This document shows, one piece after another, positions 49,097 to 59,648 of a DNA stretch of 64,000 bases. The notes beneath the pieces were generated by a model, which had not been told where the DNA came from, made no database searches, and was given only the letters and a program-made list of their open reading frames with translations. The DNA is from Gnomoniopsis sp. IMI 355080 (Eukaryota > Ascomycota > Sordariomycetes > Diaporthales > Gnomoniaceae): NCBI GenBank assembly GCA_027946555.1, contig JAPEVC010000052.1, positions 1-64,000 on the forward strand, in the 5' to 3' direction. Numbering within the stretch: position 1 is the first letter of the stretch; every line of letters starts with the position of its first letter. The position numbers and the translations under genes were made by a program.

Positions 49097-50107
49097 ATGG
49101 GTAGCTGTATGTCTGCAGAGGACAGACACTCACAAGAGTGCCACCAATATCGCCGTAGTCGACGTTCTAGTCATAGACCAAGCCACCATGCCCACAGCCA
49201 CCGGCAAAGTCACCATAGAAGACATGAAGAGCCTGGTGATTTTGAGCTGGGTTCATATTCAGGCCACCATAATCCAAACGGGGAGTCTGGTCACTTCGAG
49301 CAGAGTCCTTATTCAGCCTATGTTGGGCCAAGTCAGCACATCAGCTACGGTGAGACAGGACAGGATGAGCGATATGATCACACAGATGCAGACTTCGACA
49401 CGCATCAAACTACTACTTCCTTTCCTTCGTCTCCTGGGCCGCATCAGCCTACTGCACAACTTCAATTCCCTGTGACTTCGAATTACGAGACCCTCCATCA
49501 GTGGGGCTATGTCGTATACTCCGTTCTAATTACAGAGCCGGATGGCCGCTCTAAAGAATACCAAAAGATCATGTACACGGGTGACGGTGACAACAGGGGA
49601 CACCACGTAGCACAGGTGCGAATATCCGCAGATGACGAACTGGTCGTCAGCATGATCGACACAGAGAACATACCTGGACTCTCCAGACCGCGGACACGGG
49701 CGAGCAACATCCTCCTAGCTTTCTGGACGGGGTCAAACCGCGAGATTACCACCATGCGTGGTCTGAGATTCGAGAATGTGATTGAGGAAACTACGAGAGA
49801 GGATGCTGGCCCACAAGCGTATGAAATGCTGGGGCTCCCTCTCTATCAGCAAAAGTTGAAGATTGGGCGTGAGTTGAGGGGGCATGCAGAGGTTTTCAGG
49901 TATATTGCGGAGCATTCGAGACTGGCCCGGATGGTGTGGTCGATGCTCCAATGTCAAGAGATGAGAGAGGCGAATGTGCAAATTGTGGAATTTTACTTTT
50001 GCACGTTTGTGGTGAAGAGCAGGTTTATCGATGCTGCCTTCACACCATTTCACTTTGAGATCAGACTGAGTGCTGCCCAAAGGCGAAGAGAAAGAGAAAG
50101 AGACTAA
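49097..50107 (+). CDS. Hypothetical protein with N-terminal lipidation motif, 336 aa
   Basis: Single-exon gene; I do not recognise the family. The N-terminus MGSCMSAED fits an N-myristoylation site (Gly2) followed by a palmitoylatable Cys4, which would anchor the protein at a membrane. Residues about 10-125 are low complexity and rich in His, Ser, Arg, Gly and Tyr. Residues about 130-325 form a likely folded alpha/beta domain (from WGYVVYSVLITEPDGRSKEY through VQIVEFYFCTFVVKSRF). The end is a basic Arg/Glu tail. The start is well fixed because the lipidation motif follows it directly. No neighbour relationship gives a function. Confidence 0.72.
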   Translation: MGSCMSAEDRHSQECHQYRRSRRSSHRPSHHAHSHRQSHHRRHEEPGDFELGSYSGHHNPNGESGHFEQSPYSAYVGPSQHISYGETGQDERYDHTDADFDTHQTTTSFPSSPGPHQPTAQLQFPVTSNYETLHQWGYVVYSVLITEPDGRSKEYQKIMYTGDGDNRGHHVAQVRISADDELVVSMIDTENIPGLSRPRTRASNILLAFWTGSNREITTMRGLRFENVIEETTREDAGPQAYEMLGLPLYQQKLKIGRELRGHAEVFRYIAEHSRLARMVWSMLQCQEMREANVQIVEFYFCTFVVKSRFIDAAFTPFHFEIRLSAAQRRRERERD

Positions 50108-51128
50108 GACATAACATCTCACATCAACGTCTTTGGGATAGGTATTGGCTTTGTAGTCGATATGTCCAGATCTATCCCCATGACCCCGTAGATCATTTAT
50201 CGTCAGGATCCGTAGTAGGGTATTGATGAAACTGCATTATACCTGATGAGCCTATTGTGGCTCTTTGTGGGTATTATCCCAGTCACAAGGCCTGAATTAC
50301 CCTTTACGTAGGCCATCATGCAAATGGAGTTTGCAGTCAGGTTAGATGGACCGGAAAGTGAATAAAGTTACCTAAAAATTGAATCTACGTTGAGAAAAGA
50401 CCGGCCGGAACCGGCACGGAGTAGTGCTGAGCCGCCCCTCCCCCGCGGTTGGAAACAGGATGGCATCTGCGGCACTGACGTCAGTCCCATTGCTTTGGAA
50501 ACAAGCCTTGGAGACCCTGAGCTTTTAGGTTGCGTTTTCAGTTTTGCATACCCTTACGCAGTTGGACACAGCCTCCCACCCCTCCAAGTACCTGCCGAGA
50601 ATAATTCACTGGGATCCATTCTCTTGCTCATCATATATTATGGCAAACTTCTTTTCGCACCTAGAGATATTCCCCTAGAAAACAGAAACCTTTTCCTCCT
50701 GAACTTTTCACTGCATATCGAAGTCACTGGCTCAGGATCCTATCAATACCCCATCTCTCCCCCCCCAGCCACGACCCCTCCTCGTCATCCCGCCTGACCC
50801 ACATACTTGCTCACCTGTCACTGGCTTGTCTCTCCACGCGGGAAAAGAAAGACCGGAACATCTGTGAACCACTCGTCGATCTCCCTCTCAAGCGCAAGAG
50901 CCAAGTCGCACCAAGGCCTGCCAGAAAGTCTTGGCTCACGCGCAATTGCAGTTCGCCAAGCGATCAACACCTACCAGAACCTACAGTTGCCCCACTCATA
51001 TCCAGCCGGTAGTTGAGCCTGTCGAGCCTATTCAGCTATACTCCGTACTGGGAAATTGCCGTCTTTGTACTCGCGCCGGTCCAATAAGCAATCCCCTTCG
51101 CACTGGCCACCAAGCCCGCAAAGACACT
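50108..51128. other. Leader and promoter of the C2-domain gene
   Basis: No independent gene is supported. The main frame is open upstream of its ATG but has no earlier ATG. TACTCCGTA lies at 51039-51047, 82 bp before the start codon. Confidence 0.5.
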
Positions 51129-52930
51129 ATGCCCGAACCCGAAGATAAGAACGTCCAGGAAGCTCCATCTGGCACCAATGACCAGCAGCCCCAGCAGCCC
51201 CAGCAGCAGGGGGAGGACGAGGAACCCCATGGCATCAAGGGCTTGAAGCACAAAGTCACTGACAAGAAAGACGAGTTAAAGGATAAAGTCCAACCGCCCG
51301 GCGGATACGATGATACCCCCTTCCGGGACGTGCCGCCAGGATGGACCGTGAGGTTTGTCTTCCACAAGGCTGAGAACTTACCCGCCGCCGACCTCACGAC
51401 CCAGGCAGCGGACCCATATATCAAAGCCACCTTGTCCGCGCCCATTCCTTTGCGCCACAAGGAGGATCCTCCCATGGTCAAGAGAACAAGGACCATCCAC
51501 AACACCACATGTCCAGAATGGGAAGAAGAATGGATCGTTGCCAATGTTCCCACCGCCGGCTTCAAGCTGAAGTGTCGCATCTATGACGAGGACTACCCTG
51601 ACCATGATGACCGGCTGGGAAATGTCACCTATCAAACATACTCCATTGGAGAAGGCTGGAGCTTGGGCCCCGATGGCCAATGGTTTGATGTCAAGAAGCG
51701 CATGGGTAGCAAGCGTGCCTATCTAGCCAAAGCCATAACCAGTACACTGGAAAAAGGCACCAAGATGACTGGCCGCCTTCATCTCTATATGGAAGTCTTG
51801 GGCCGCTCCGAGGGCTTCGGAGCACAGATGTATACCGTGGGGCCAGGGACATTCTTCAAGCATTACAGTCCCATGTTGGGCAGGTTGACCGGCATCAAGG
51901 TCAACGAGGATTCTTCTGGAGAGGAGAAGGACGACGACAAGCTTGAAAAATATGAGTGAGTGCCCCTTTTGTGTGGTCAACTGCCTGTTTTGGAATTTTC
52001 CCAGCCTAACCAATCCTCAGCTTCCAAGCCAACGAGATTCAACTCGCGGGTCCCGTCCCTGAGCATCTCTACCACCGATTTGTCGCCTTCAAAGGCTGGG
52101 TCGGGCCCATGTTCACAGACACGGGCATCCGCGGCAAAATCCTCCACAAGGTCCTGCACAAACAACACAACCGTATCTACAATTTCAACAGCAGCACGCA
52201 ATGGGGCACCTTCCCGTCCTGCTCGGAGGAAGCCTCCCTCCAATTCCTGCGCATGGTCCACTTTGACGAAGGGGGCCGCATCTTCACATACGTCATCACC
52301 CTCGACGGCCTCATGCGCTTCACTGAGACGGGCAAGGAGTTTGGCATCGACTTCCTCTCCAAGCACACCATGCACTCAGACGTGGCCACGTACATTGCCT
52401 GCTCGGGCGAGTTCTTTGTCCGTCGTCTCGCGCACGCCGACGCGCCGCAACACCAGGGTGAGGCCGACGTGGGCGAGCCGACACATCCGGACCGCGAGCT
52501 ACCCGGCGGCCCGCCCGACGACAGCCCGCCGGAGAATCCCAAGCGCTACCAGCTCGTGATTGACAATGACAGCGGCACGTACCGCCCGGACAAGCACCAG
52601 CTGCCGCACCTGCAGGAGTTCTTGCAACGGAATTTCCCCGGGCTGGGTGTCACGGCTATGCACTGGGAGGACGAGGAGCTGTCCAAGATGAAGGCCAACC
52701 AGCGCAAGATCAAGAAGAAGGAGGGCGCGATGATGAAGATGGTGCAAAACAGCAGTCCGGACTCGAGTGACGTCAGCAGCAGTGATGAGAGCAAGTTGAG
52801 CGACTTGGATGGCGAGGATGATGATGCGCCGCAGTACAAGAGCAAGACGGGCAAAGCAATGGACATTTTGGAGGATCCTCATAAACTAAAGGAGATGACG
52901 CTCGGGTTGCATCATTCTACGAAGCACTGA
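51129..52930 (+). CDS. C2-domain protein, 578 aa
   Basis: Two exons (51129-51955, 52021-52930; 65-nt intron) join in phase to 578 residues. After a Gln/Pro/Glu-rich acidic N-terminus, residues about 72-200 look like a C2 domain: WTVRFVFHKAENLPAADL, DPYIKATL, TIHNTTCPEWEEEWIV and IYDEDYPDHDDRLGNV. The Asp residues in these loops would suit calcium binding. C2 domains dock on membranes in a calcium- or lipid-dependent way. The second half (VPEHLYHRFVAFKGWVGPMF onward) is a further folded region that I cannot name, followed by an acidic Ser/Asp stretch near the end. No enzymatic motif was seen. The protein is probably cytosolic with membrane association. The intron is certain from reading continuity (KYD then FQANEIQLAGPVPE). 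Confidence 0.85.
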
Positions 52931-53681
52931 ATAGTTGCTAGAGGTGGTCCTCCACTGGGATGGAGGGGTTTGTGGTCATGATTCAGTGGTCATGGGTTTG
53001 GGATGCCTTGTTATGCACAGTTTTCTGTCCATTTTAATGTTTTATGGTTAATGTTTGGGCTGGTTTTATTATTATTATTAGATATCTCGGTTGTTTGATG
53101 GTGTCCATCGCATCAGGGCTGGACTCGGGGTTGGATACTATTGGTGCCTTCGCTCCTAAAGTACGTAGCATCATTCAACTGTATGACTTCACATTTGGTC
53201 TCTATCAATCAACTTTGACCCTCCGAGCTGTTGCGTTCTAGAACCCAATCCATGATAGTCTGTTGTATTCCTCTCAAATATATTCGGGTCGGCTTCACTT
53301 GAATACAAAATCCAACAAGTATGTATAGGCTTGTTTGTATCAGAACATTGAATTAGGTAGTATTGTTTGGTCTTCTTTGCAAGTCATTGAATACTTCTGA
53401 AACTAAAAGTATGATTTCCTATACCTACCTAGGTACTTGTTGTGAATATCACAGTTACTTGGCTTGGCATATAGGCGGGGGGAGAATCAGACCACCCTCC
53501 GGGGCGGTGCTTGTCCAGGGATGAGTGGGGGCGGTGAGGAAGTGCAGAAACGTGGCGATCATTTCGGGCAGGGAAATTAATTGGGCGATGCTCTCAAGTT
53601 TCCATCCCACTCTGACCTGCAGTTTACACACGAGTATTGGATCAAAAACACCAACTGAACGAGAATCCTCTTACCATTATC
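52931..53681. other. Intergenic, nothing coding supported
   Basis: Contains TACCTAGGTA at 53426-53435, about 250 bp upstream of the cyclophilin start. Confidence 0.5.
53426..53435. repeat. Dispersed palindrome TACCTAGGTA
   Basis: Perfect copy upstream of the cyclophilin gene. Confidence 0.7.
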
Positions 53682-54374
53682 ATGTCCTTCTTCAAGAAAC
53701 TCTTCAAGTCCGAACCTCCTCTTCTTGTGGCGGGACAGGAGCCCACAGGCCCGCTGCCCAAGCGCGTGCTGATGAAAACCAACATGGGCGATATCGAGCT
53801 GGACCTCTACACCGAACAGACTCCCAAGGTATGTCCATCTACAATATATACCGCTCATGTCTCATCCGAAAATGATTCTTTCATATAATAAAAACATTTC
53901 TCCTTCAAATAATTAACATCTGGCTCCTCCCCCCTTCTTCCCAAAAAGACATGCCTCAACTTCATCACCCTCGCCAACGCCGGCAAATACGACAACTGCC
54001 TCTTCCATCGCGTCATCAAAGACTTTATGATCCAAGGCGGCGACTTTACCCGCGGCGACGGCACAGGCGGCAAGTCCGCCTGGGGCGGCAAATTTGATGA
54101 CGAGATTGTGTTACCGGCGCTGTCGCACGACGGCCTGGGCGTGTTGAGCATGGCGAATGCTGGGCCGGGCACGAATGGTAGCCAGTTCTTCATTACGTTG
54201 GGTCCGTGCAAGCATTTGGATGGGAAGCATACTGTTTTTGGGAGGATTGCTTCCGGAGGGGGGAGCAGTAGTAGTAGTAGTGTGGATACGTTGCGGAAGA
54301 TTGCTAGTGTGAGGACGGAGTTGCAGGATCGCCCTGTGCAGACGGTCAAAATTGTCGAGTGTAGGAGTCTGTGA
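53682..54374 (+). CDS. Cyclophilin-type peptidyl-prolyl cis-trans isomerase, 190 aa
   Basis: This enzyme isomerises prolyl peptide bonds. Two exons (53682-53828, 53949-54374; 120-nt intron) join in phase to 190 residues. The catalytic core is intact: FHRVIKDFMIQGGDFTRG (Arg70), MANAGPGTNGSQFFITLG and HLDGKHTVFGRI. At the position of the cyclosporin-contacting Trp of cyclophilin A there is His138, as in PPIL3-like members, so cyclosporin sensitivity may be low. About 28 extra residues precede the core, including a basic, amphipathic start (MSFFKKLFKSEPP). If that is spurious, translation would begin at Met31 (MKTNMGDIELDLY). It resembles the single-domain PPIL1-3 group; exact orthology is not fixed. 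Confidence 0.92.
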
Positions 54375-55214
54375 GGAACTAGAACGAACACACGTATGGA
54401 AAATTCAAATTGACAGGCCATTTTGTTTCTCGCTGGGGGGTGTTTGAGCTGGAGTAATGGACTCGCAGATACCTGATGAATACCTTTCGACGTGACTGCA
54501 GTAAACTGACGCCATGTATCATCGGGCCTGTACTGCTTACGCGAGCTACAGTGGTTTTTTTTTTTTTTTTGATATAGCATGAGACTGAGATCTTTTCTCC
54601 CTTCTGCTATTTGATATTCGAGAAGGATACAGCTATCTTTAGAACACCAGGGACCCCTGGCCTAGCTACCAGGTGAACACGCTTTACTTTCAGAATTCTA
54701 CTTCCAATACTTTGGAATATCCGGCTGATTCCAAGTTACCGTTCGTAAACACGCGCAGACGGACCACGTATGCTAATTAGAGAAGGTAATAAGAAGTACT
54801 TGCTCTTGTTCAGTTGCTCAGGTAATTCCAGATTCATAGCTTAATGTGGTGGGAGTTGAATTGAGTGGTTCGGAGAAGGCAAAACCAGAACTCTCTTGTG
54901 GTGCATAGTAAAATGCGCTGCCCAAGCTCACAACATGAAGGGACACGCGAAGTGAACTCCGGTGTTGTCGTCCGAGAGACTCGGAGAGATAGAGGTCATC
55001 GCCAGCGTTCAATGCGACGACGAATCATTCAACCCCAAGTGGGCACTAGTAATTTTGATAAGAGGCCGCAAATGACTCGACGCTCCGGATAGGTCGTGCT
55101 GGTTGAAATATAAACAAGCGAACTGAGCTTGCAGCTCTACCCTCGTGTACTATCTGTCTGTCGGGCGGCGGTAACGAATTGAGCTATTCGGATTCCTGAA
55201 ATTTTTCCTTCACC
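54375..55214. other. Intergenic, nothing coding supported
   Basis: Contains a T16 tract at 54555-54570. A start-proximal promoter for the ATP-grasp gene is expected at the right end. Confidence 0.5.
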
Positions 55215-56751
55215 ATGGCGCCGCCCGTATCAATCAATCCGACGCTTGCAAGTCTGTATTCGCTAGATGGGGGAGATAGCCAAGAGGTGGCGCTCATATA
55301 TGCAGTGCCACATCCGACCAAACTTGCAAAGAGCCTGCCAGTATCAGTCAAATATGCATATCAGGCACCACGCATGGCAAACCAATCGCGACCAGCCGAC
55401 ATCATGGCGCTTTGTTGCCTGTGAGCGTCTCCTATTCTTTCTCCCATGTGGACTTCAATACGCCGGGTGCGGAGGGTAAAGAAAATGCCTGTCTACATCG
55501 TGACCTCCGGGAGGATCCCCAAAAAGGTGCCGGATAGTGCGTATGTACTAGATGTGCAAGGAATCAATTGCTGATGGAAATGTTGCCTTTAGTGGTGTTG
55601 TGGCCCAGTATTTTGCCTTTGTGACGGGGCCCATGGATTTGTATCTTTTCGACATAGACAACGCTCCAACAAACAGACTTGATGCTCAGCGTGTGTACGA
55701 GAGCATCGAGGAGTCGCAGCGACCGAGGCTGCATTTTGTCGAAGACGCGGAGAAATTCGCAGCCTTACCAAAGAAGAAGGCTTGCGTCACACCCATGGAC
55801 TTCCTCCAAGGCCACGATCCGCTGGTCGACCTAGACGCACATTGGGACCTTCTTTCCAAGCGCAGCCTGGCACTTTCAACTCTGCCTAGCCCGCCAACCC
55901 AAGTGATAGACACCAAGCTGGGCCCGGGAACGGTCGTCTCGGACGAGGAACGGCTGGAGCAGGAGGTGGCTCGCATGGTGGCGCCGATCGAGACACATAC
56001 CCTCCCGTTTGTGGTGAAGATGCCGCACGGCTTGGGGAGCCACGCCGTGTTTATGGTGCGGAATGAGGACCGGCGCGCAATGTGCCTGCAGGTTCTGCGC
56101 GACGAGCTGCCGCATATGCTGCATACATGGAGTCTCACGGGCGACAGCAAGACACCACCCAGCCTATTGCTCCAGGACCTCGTCTCGGGGCCCTCACTCG
56201 GCGTCTCGATCTTCATCACCAAGACAGGCCGGCCCATATTCATCAGTTGCGTGGACCAAGTGCTTGGCGATGACGACTGCTGGGCGGGCGGATTGGTCGA
56301 CTACACGCAGCAGCCGGCATTGGGCGAGCACTATCGGGAGACGATCGATCGGGTGGCGGCGTATGTGTACGAGCGAGGCTACTGGGGGCCTATGGGCGTC
56401 GATGTGATGACGGACGAGACCGGTCGCCAACTCATTATCGATATGAACATTAGGCATACAGGAGATCTTACCCTGGGGATGATGAAGCATCATTTCTGGG
56501 AGAACAAGGGTCTCCCTCTTGCTTGGTTGGATCCTTGTGTCTTTGTGCGAGGCGATCGCGATCAATTTGAGGAGACGTTCCGTGACGAGCTTGAGAGCGG
56601 GGGCCTGGTCATCACGGGCTGGTCCCATGTACCGAATACGGGGTCAGGAGGAGATGATGTTTATAGCTTCTGTGCGCTAATTGCTGGGGCGAAGGATAAG
56701 GAGCAACTGCAGCGGATAATCGACCGCGTAGCACTGCAGAGGGTCACATAA
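55215..56751 (+). pseudogene. ATP-grasp protein (solid-state-culture-specific type), frame-broken 5' part
   Basis: The locus encodes a protein like the fungal 'solid-state culture-specific' ATP-grasp family, whose substrate is unknown. The 5' part is in pieces: frame 0 from 55215 (LASLYSLDGG to QSRPADIMA), frame 2 from about 55409 (ALLPVS to SHVDFNTPGAEGKENACL), frame 0 again from about 55494 (YIVTSGRIPKKVPDSAYVLDV), then frame 1 from about 55555 onward. Together these give the family order with some residues missing, so at least three frame changes lie within 170 bp. No in-phase GT-AG intron explains them. From 55552 to 56751 the frame is intact for 400 residues, including LPFVVKMPHGLGSHAVF, LLLQDLVSGPSLGV and MGVDVMTDETGRQLIIDMN of the ATP-grasp fold. 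I judge it a recent pseudogene or a poorly sequenced gene; a shortened active product from 55552 is possible. Confidence 0.75.
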
Positions 56752-58174
56752 GTGAGGAAAAAGCACCAGGCGGGAAGTAATAAGGTTGACCAGTCTTCTA
56801 CTAGACGCGCGTTACGACTAGTAACTACCTCAGTGGCAGCTTTCAACCACAATGAAGTTCTCAGACATAACAGGGAAAGATGAAGTTATGACGTCCACGC
56901 TTGGAATGCCATTTATTACCAGCGCACACAATGCAGATCTCAACAAATTCTAATGCTCTGGCCACGTAATGCGAATGCGAGTATGCGAATCTCCTGTTCA
57001 GGGCTAACCTGATCATTACCAGCTTTGTAAGTATAGTGTATTTTAAAGGGGGATTGGCAACCTTCGAATACATACAGGATATCACTAAATTAACGCTCAT
57101 GCGTATAACCTTCACACAAAGGACTGGTCCTTACACTCCTTGTAATTTCTCGTCGAACTCAATGGAGACTTCTTGCTACTGAACATCATGCTGTGCCTTG
57201 TACACTTTACAATTTACGACTTGACGGTCGTTGGACTTCCAGCTTTCGTGATCTCTTACAGCCCTTTGAATCCATGTGCGGCCGTATTGTGCTTCGAAGA
57301 CAGCTCTGCAATACCCAGATTGCTCCTGCTTTGCCTTTTTGAGATGTCCTTGAGGCTTGCCGCCTAATTTTGTGCATGGACTAAGTATTTCAACTTCAGA
57401 TACCCGGCGGATTGGTGCCCTGGCGGCCTTAATATTGTTGTTTCAACAAAGTTATAGCGTCGTAATCCAATGCCTCACCAGAACTCCTCCCTGTCGAAGC
57501 CTGATGAACCATGAAACGAGTGCAAATTGAAGTCGGCTGTTCCTCCAAGCAGATCTATGGATCTAATCAAAGACACGACGAAGCAATACGAGTACGGAGT
57601 ATGTAAACATAGTCCGGCTAAACACCGAGTTGTCCGAGCTTGGCTTCAAGATTCAAAATGAAAGTCAACATCAGTCCGTACATCAGTCTCTGAATATATC
57701 TGACAGGACAACATCCAAAAGTAGATAGATGAGCCCCTTAGCCGCAAAACCGGATTCTATTGAGATCTAGATGCGGTGAGGAATTTCCTTTATGCTTTAG
57801 AAGCGTGCATCACTTACTACATTGGTACAGTCGTATTGCATCCCGAATCTTCCGTGGTCCACACCGAATCGTGGGGAAATGGTTGCAAAGGGGCAAGCTG
57901 AAATTCAGTCCATACCAGGATCAAGGCTTGGATCTATGAGTGCAAGTTGCACTGAACGTGAACATTGTGTGCCTTGGAAGCAGCTGTTTCGCTGTGGGCT
58001 TGACGCAGTTAGTGACAGAGGGCTGTTGAATACCTAGAGATGAATAACTGGGGATCGAAGTATGTATGTAGATGGAAACGTAATCATTGATTCATACAGT
58101 AGAGTTTTCCAAGGTCCCAAGAGACTTCTCATACGGAGAAAATAAACTATAACGGCAGAGGTAAACTTTCCGCT
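56752..58174. other. Intergenic, nothing supported
   Basis: No gene is supported. TACGGAGTA lies at 57593-57601. Confidence 0.5.
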
Positions 58175-58532
58175 ATGCATGCATGGATCGAGAAGCTTGG
58201 GGGTGTTACTGACGAGTCTGGCCTCTCTTTAGGATACAATCGAATCGGCTACTACGGAAACACTAACATCGTGTGGACGTAAGCGGCTCTATCCGGTAAC
58301 GGCTACTTTCAAGTGAATTTTCCCCAGGTGCTTATGGTCTGCGGTCAATGCCCGCATCTCATTGGAGCGCGTCTTGGCCCAGTCCAAGGTGCTCGCAATC
58401 ATCGCCCGAGAAGACAGGTCAAGCAAGAGCCACGAGGACAACCACATCGCCAGCCACCTTTCAATATTGCTACGTGGTGGAGGCCGAGCGTACCAACGTG
58501 ATCTTGCATTGCGTCCTAGCAGGGTGGACTGA
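58175..58532 (+). CDS. Possible small spliced gene or fragment, 102 aa
   Basis: Two exons (58175-58278 and 58328-58532) around a 49-nt intron (GTAAGC...CCCCAG) join in phase to 102 residues with a start and a stop. The product begins MHAWIEKLGG, crosses the splice at GYYGNTNIVW/TCLWSAVNAR, and continues as a helix-like SLERVLAQSKVLAIIARED. The composition looks protein-like and the codon phase fits the splice, but I do not recognise a family. The opposite strand is also open over part of this stretch, so chance is not excluded. It could be a remnant of a longer gene. Confidence 0.3.
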
Positions 58533-59648
58533 TTAGTGGAACTGGCAGCATTGAGCTTAAAGGGGCAACGCGGCAAGTTTGGTTGTGCACGTGCTGGTTG
58601 AATGTTACTTTATGTTCCGGCCCATCAGTGTAGTGAGTCGTCAAGGGCCCCCTCACTCCGGGGTTTAGATCCGGGGTACATAAGCGTGCAAATCAGGGCA
58701 AATATGCTACTATCGTGTATGCATATAGACCCCATCAAGATCGTGTTCCTGACGGTAGGACCCCTCCGATGAAACCCAATAACTGTGAGTTCGGCCAAGG
58801 CAATTCAATAAAGAAGAAGGCTCTAATCTTGGTACTTTTCTTGAATCCGATCGGTCCCTGGAGGACCAACACATCTCATCATATCCCAGCAACTGTGATG
58901 GTGTGCTGTGTTGGGCCAACGCTAAATGCCCACGGTTAGCTATAGGTACTACGCAAATCAATACACTTGCACACACCTTGTTCGTCAAACAGGCACGTCG
59001 TAGCCGGCCTTTGATCTATGCCTGTTCAAGGACCTTGTAAACCATGACTCGTAGTTGGGAATCTATCATTTATGCACTTCTCGAGATTCTGTACCTACTA
59101 ATCCGTAGGTTGTTTCACTCCTCACTTGTGTGTTGGTCAATGGTCGCTTAGGTGGGCATTTGGCCGTCGTGAATCCGGATTTGTGTCGGTACAACGGTAA
59201 TTTCATGACTTTATGCTCTAGCGACCAGGACCAAAGTAGCGAGTTACATTCCCATTCCGAATGGAGCCATGACATGCCGGAAAGCCCATAGAAGCAGTTC
59301 GTTATTAGTCTGTAAATGGCTCAATTCGGTCTCTGAGCCGTACCCTCCATATCCTAGAATGCAAGATGCAGGTGGGCTCGGTCGTATGCAAGGCACAGAC
59401 TAGTCAGTGACTCTCTCACGGCAATTTCTCGCTACATTCGCCCACCAATTGGGACAGCGACTAAGAAGAGGCAGCGGAGGCTTCAGTATCTTATATATCA
59501 AAGGCGTCTCTTCGCACATTCCGTGTTGAAGCTCGGGATCTTCAGCTCTGGACATTCACCTTTGCTGGAATTTAAACGGATCCGGCCGTTCACTCGTTAT
59601 CGTCTTGCACAGATTCTCGCAGCAATATTGCCTGAAGAGCCCCTCAGA
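58533..59648. promoter_or_regulatory. Upstream region of the arabinofuranosidase gene
   Basis: Two CCGGGG hexamers at 58658-58663 and 58671-58676 fit the CreA/Cre1 carbon-repressor consensus (SYGGRG) and sit 13 bp apart, but about 975 bp from the start codon. A TATA-like TTATATAT at 59491-59498 lies about 150 bp before the ATG. Carbon-catabolite repression is typical for such hydrolase genes; here it is inferred from these motifs only. Confidence 0.4.
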
